NCBI GenBank assembly: GCA_026874595.1
Contig: CM049309.1
Location: 16,880,576-16,944,575, forward strand
Reading direction: 5' to 3'
Length of the DNA stretch: 64,000 bases
DNA from: Sipunculus nudus
Lineage: Eukaryota > Annelida > Sipuncula > Golfingiida > Sipunculidae
The position numbers were made by a program, and so were the translations under genes. Below the pieces are notes generated by a model. The model was given only the letters and a program-made list of their open reading frames with translations. It ran no database searches and had not been told where the DNA came from. Below, piece by piece: positions 62,631-64,000 of this stretch (positions are counted from its first letter, which is position 1; every line of letters begins with the position of its first letter).

Positions 62631-64000
62631 TTAAATGGTGGTGGCTTAGTGGCTAATTAAATCATTGTACTTTGGAGATAAGATCTCTTATTCCTTTCCC
62701 GTCATTGCCTAGATGAAACAAAATGATTAAATCGGAGAAGAACCTCACAGATTAGGTCTAATGGTTCAACTTCATTTCTGGCATTCGAAATTTTCATGTC
62801 ATCAGCTTCCTCAAAATCAAAATGCTCAATAATGTTACATCAAACTGACCATATGGATTCATCCATGCACCATCATTTAGTATATAGACAGTACCGTCGA
62901 TAGGCCAAGGGGCAATTTCCATAAAATGAATCCATCATTTAAAGATAATTTGAGAGCGTTACACACAGTGTTCATGCTATTCTACATTTGGCCTAAATAA
63001 TTTCCATTTTAAACAGCCAAGTTATACATCAAATATGAAAATGTTACAACAATTAATTTAAGCGTATTTTTGTTTCTGATTGAGTAATTTATTTTAGTTC
63101 GGCATTCAGCCTGCAATTGCGGTATTTTTAGTCTTTTGAAATATATGTTCGCTCTTTACACAGCGCTTTACCTATAGGCGTACTACCTATATCGTAAGCG
63201 CTGATTGTTTTGATCTCGTATCCTGAATCGCTACACCAGAGGGGAGCACTGTATTTTGGTCCAATCAGATTAGACCCTGTGCTGAAAGACAAAACGGTTT
63301 ACCAGCCAAGCGAGGAATACACGGAGTCAATGTTGTTCATTTCATTTTGAGTGATAGCTTATCACCCCGGCAACCGTTTGAACAGGCCACAGACTGAGAG
63401 AGAATGGCCCCACACGTGATTTTCACAGGTCCATGTGTACATAGGACGCTAGGCCGGTGAGCTTTAATTCAAACGAAATGAAACAACATAGGTTCCGTGC
63501 ACACCTCGCTGGCTGGTTTCTGTTTTGCTGGCAAACGGATACGGTAACATAGTCGTTATGTCATAATCGAATCGGGCGATGATGCGAGAACATAGTTGGA
63601 GCAAATAAATTCGATTAGATCTTACTAAGAGTAACCACTTGAGTGCACTTGATGCGCAGCTATGGACGGAGCCATGATGCCTGTCGAGTGTTTTTTTTTA
63701 ACTGGCTTGTGGTTGGCTGCCAGACTACGACCCACCACCTAGTGTCTAAATGTGTCATAAACGGTCAAACCAGGCAGCGGGAAAATCAGTAGCTTCTTTA
63801 GAAGCGCAAGATTTCCGCTGCCTCGGGAGCGTAAAATATGGGCTGCACCGTTCTTTAAAAAAATTAAGAACTCCTTTACGATAAATATCTATTGCGTCTA
63901 TATATACCCTATAGCTACGACCTGTTTTTGATCTAAAGTATAACGTCCAATGACTTCTTTTACTATATCAGTTCATTTATTTTAATTATGCCACTATGAT
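62631..64000. other. Start of the fourth intron; GC-richer block near 63150-63850
   Basis: No C2-domain exon is readable. From about 63200 the sequence is less AT-rich, with words such as CACCCCGGCAACCG and CCGCTGCCTCGGGAGCG. This could be a regulatory element or repeat; nothing is recognised. Confidence 0.4.

Overview
This is an AT-rich, intron-rich animal nuclear window. It carries dense (AT)n, (GA)n and (TG)n microsatellites, poly-G runs, tRNA-derived SINE pieces, short inverted-repeat elements and many minisatellites, with hardly any coding sequence. The overall look (GT-AG exons separated by introns of 9-11 kb, molluscan-style repeat content) suggests a marine lophotrochozoan, most likely a mollusc. 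That is inference; no species was identified. Almost every long ORF in the window is chance or repeat-derived.

One gene is supported. It lies on the plus strand as four short exons whose splice phases fit together: 39949-39991, 49386-49531, 61059-61244 and 62130-62203. Joined, they encode a short acidic N-terminus, a lumenal N-glycosylation sequon, one transmembrane helix, a Cys-x-x-Cys plus basic membrane-proximal stretch, a Pro/Arg/Ser-rich linker and an acidic segment. This looks like the N-terminal half of a synaptotagmin (Syt7-like linker) with the C2 domains lying beyond 64000. The architecture is seen; the family name is inferred. The 61 kb linker exon is exactly 62 codons and symmetric (phase 2-2), so it can be skipped without breaking frame. 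A possible 5' untranslated exon lies at 25955-26066.

Layout. 1-25 kb: non-coding, with a SINE (4.1 kb), an inverted-repeat element (4.9 kb), a minisatellite built from a Pol III A-box-like motif (6.05 kb), a GGACTC-rich repeat (9.4 kb), a three-unit tandem repeat (11 kb), and a diverged direct duplication (15.3 and 18.2 kb). 25-39 kb: a second direct duplication (25.1 and 27.5 kb), a CTCF-like site (32.4 kb), a ~60-bp minisatellite (32.6 kb), a TTAGG-type tract (35.4 kb) and an LTR-like segment (37.8-38.4 kb). 39-49.5 kb: the first two exons, two SINE pieces, a second GGACTC repeat, and a hAT-like interval holding a hammerhead-like motif beside an (AT)n tract. 49.5-62.2 kb: a CRE cluster (56.4 kb), a second inverted-repeat element (60.4 kb) and the last two exons.

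The most unusual features are tandem duplications abutting the exons. Partial copies of the transmembrane exon, with their intronic acceptor region, are stacked just upstream of the real exon. A ~120-bp tandem repeat begins at the donor of the last exon. Both could influence splicing of this membrane protein.
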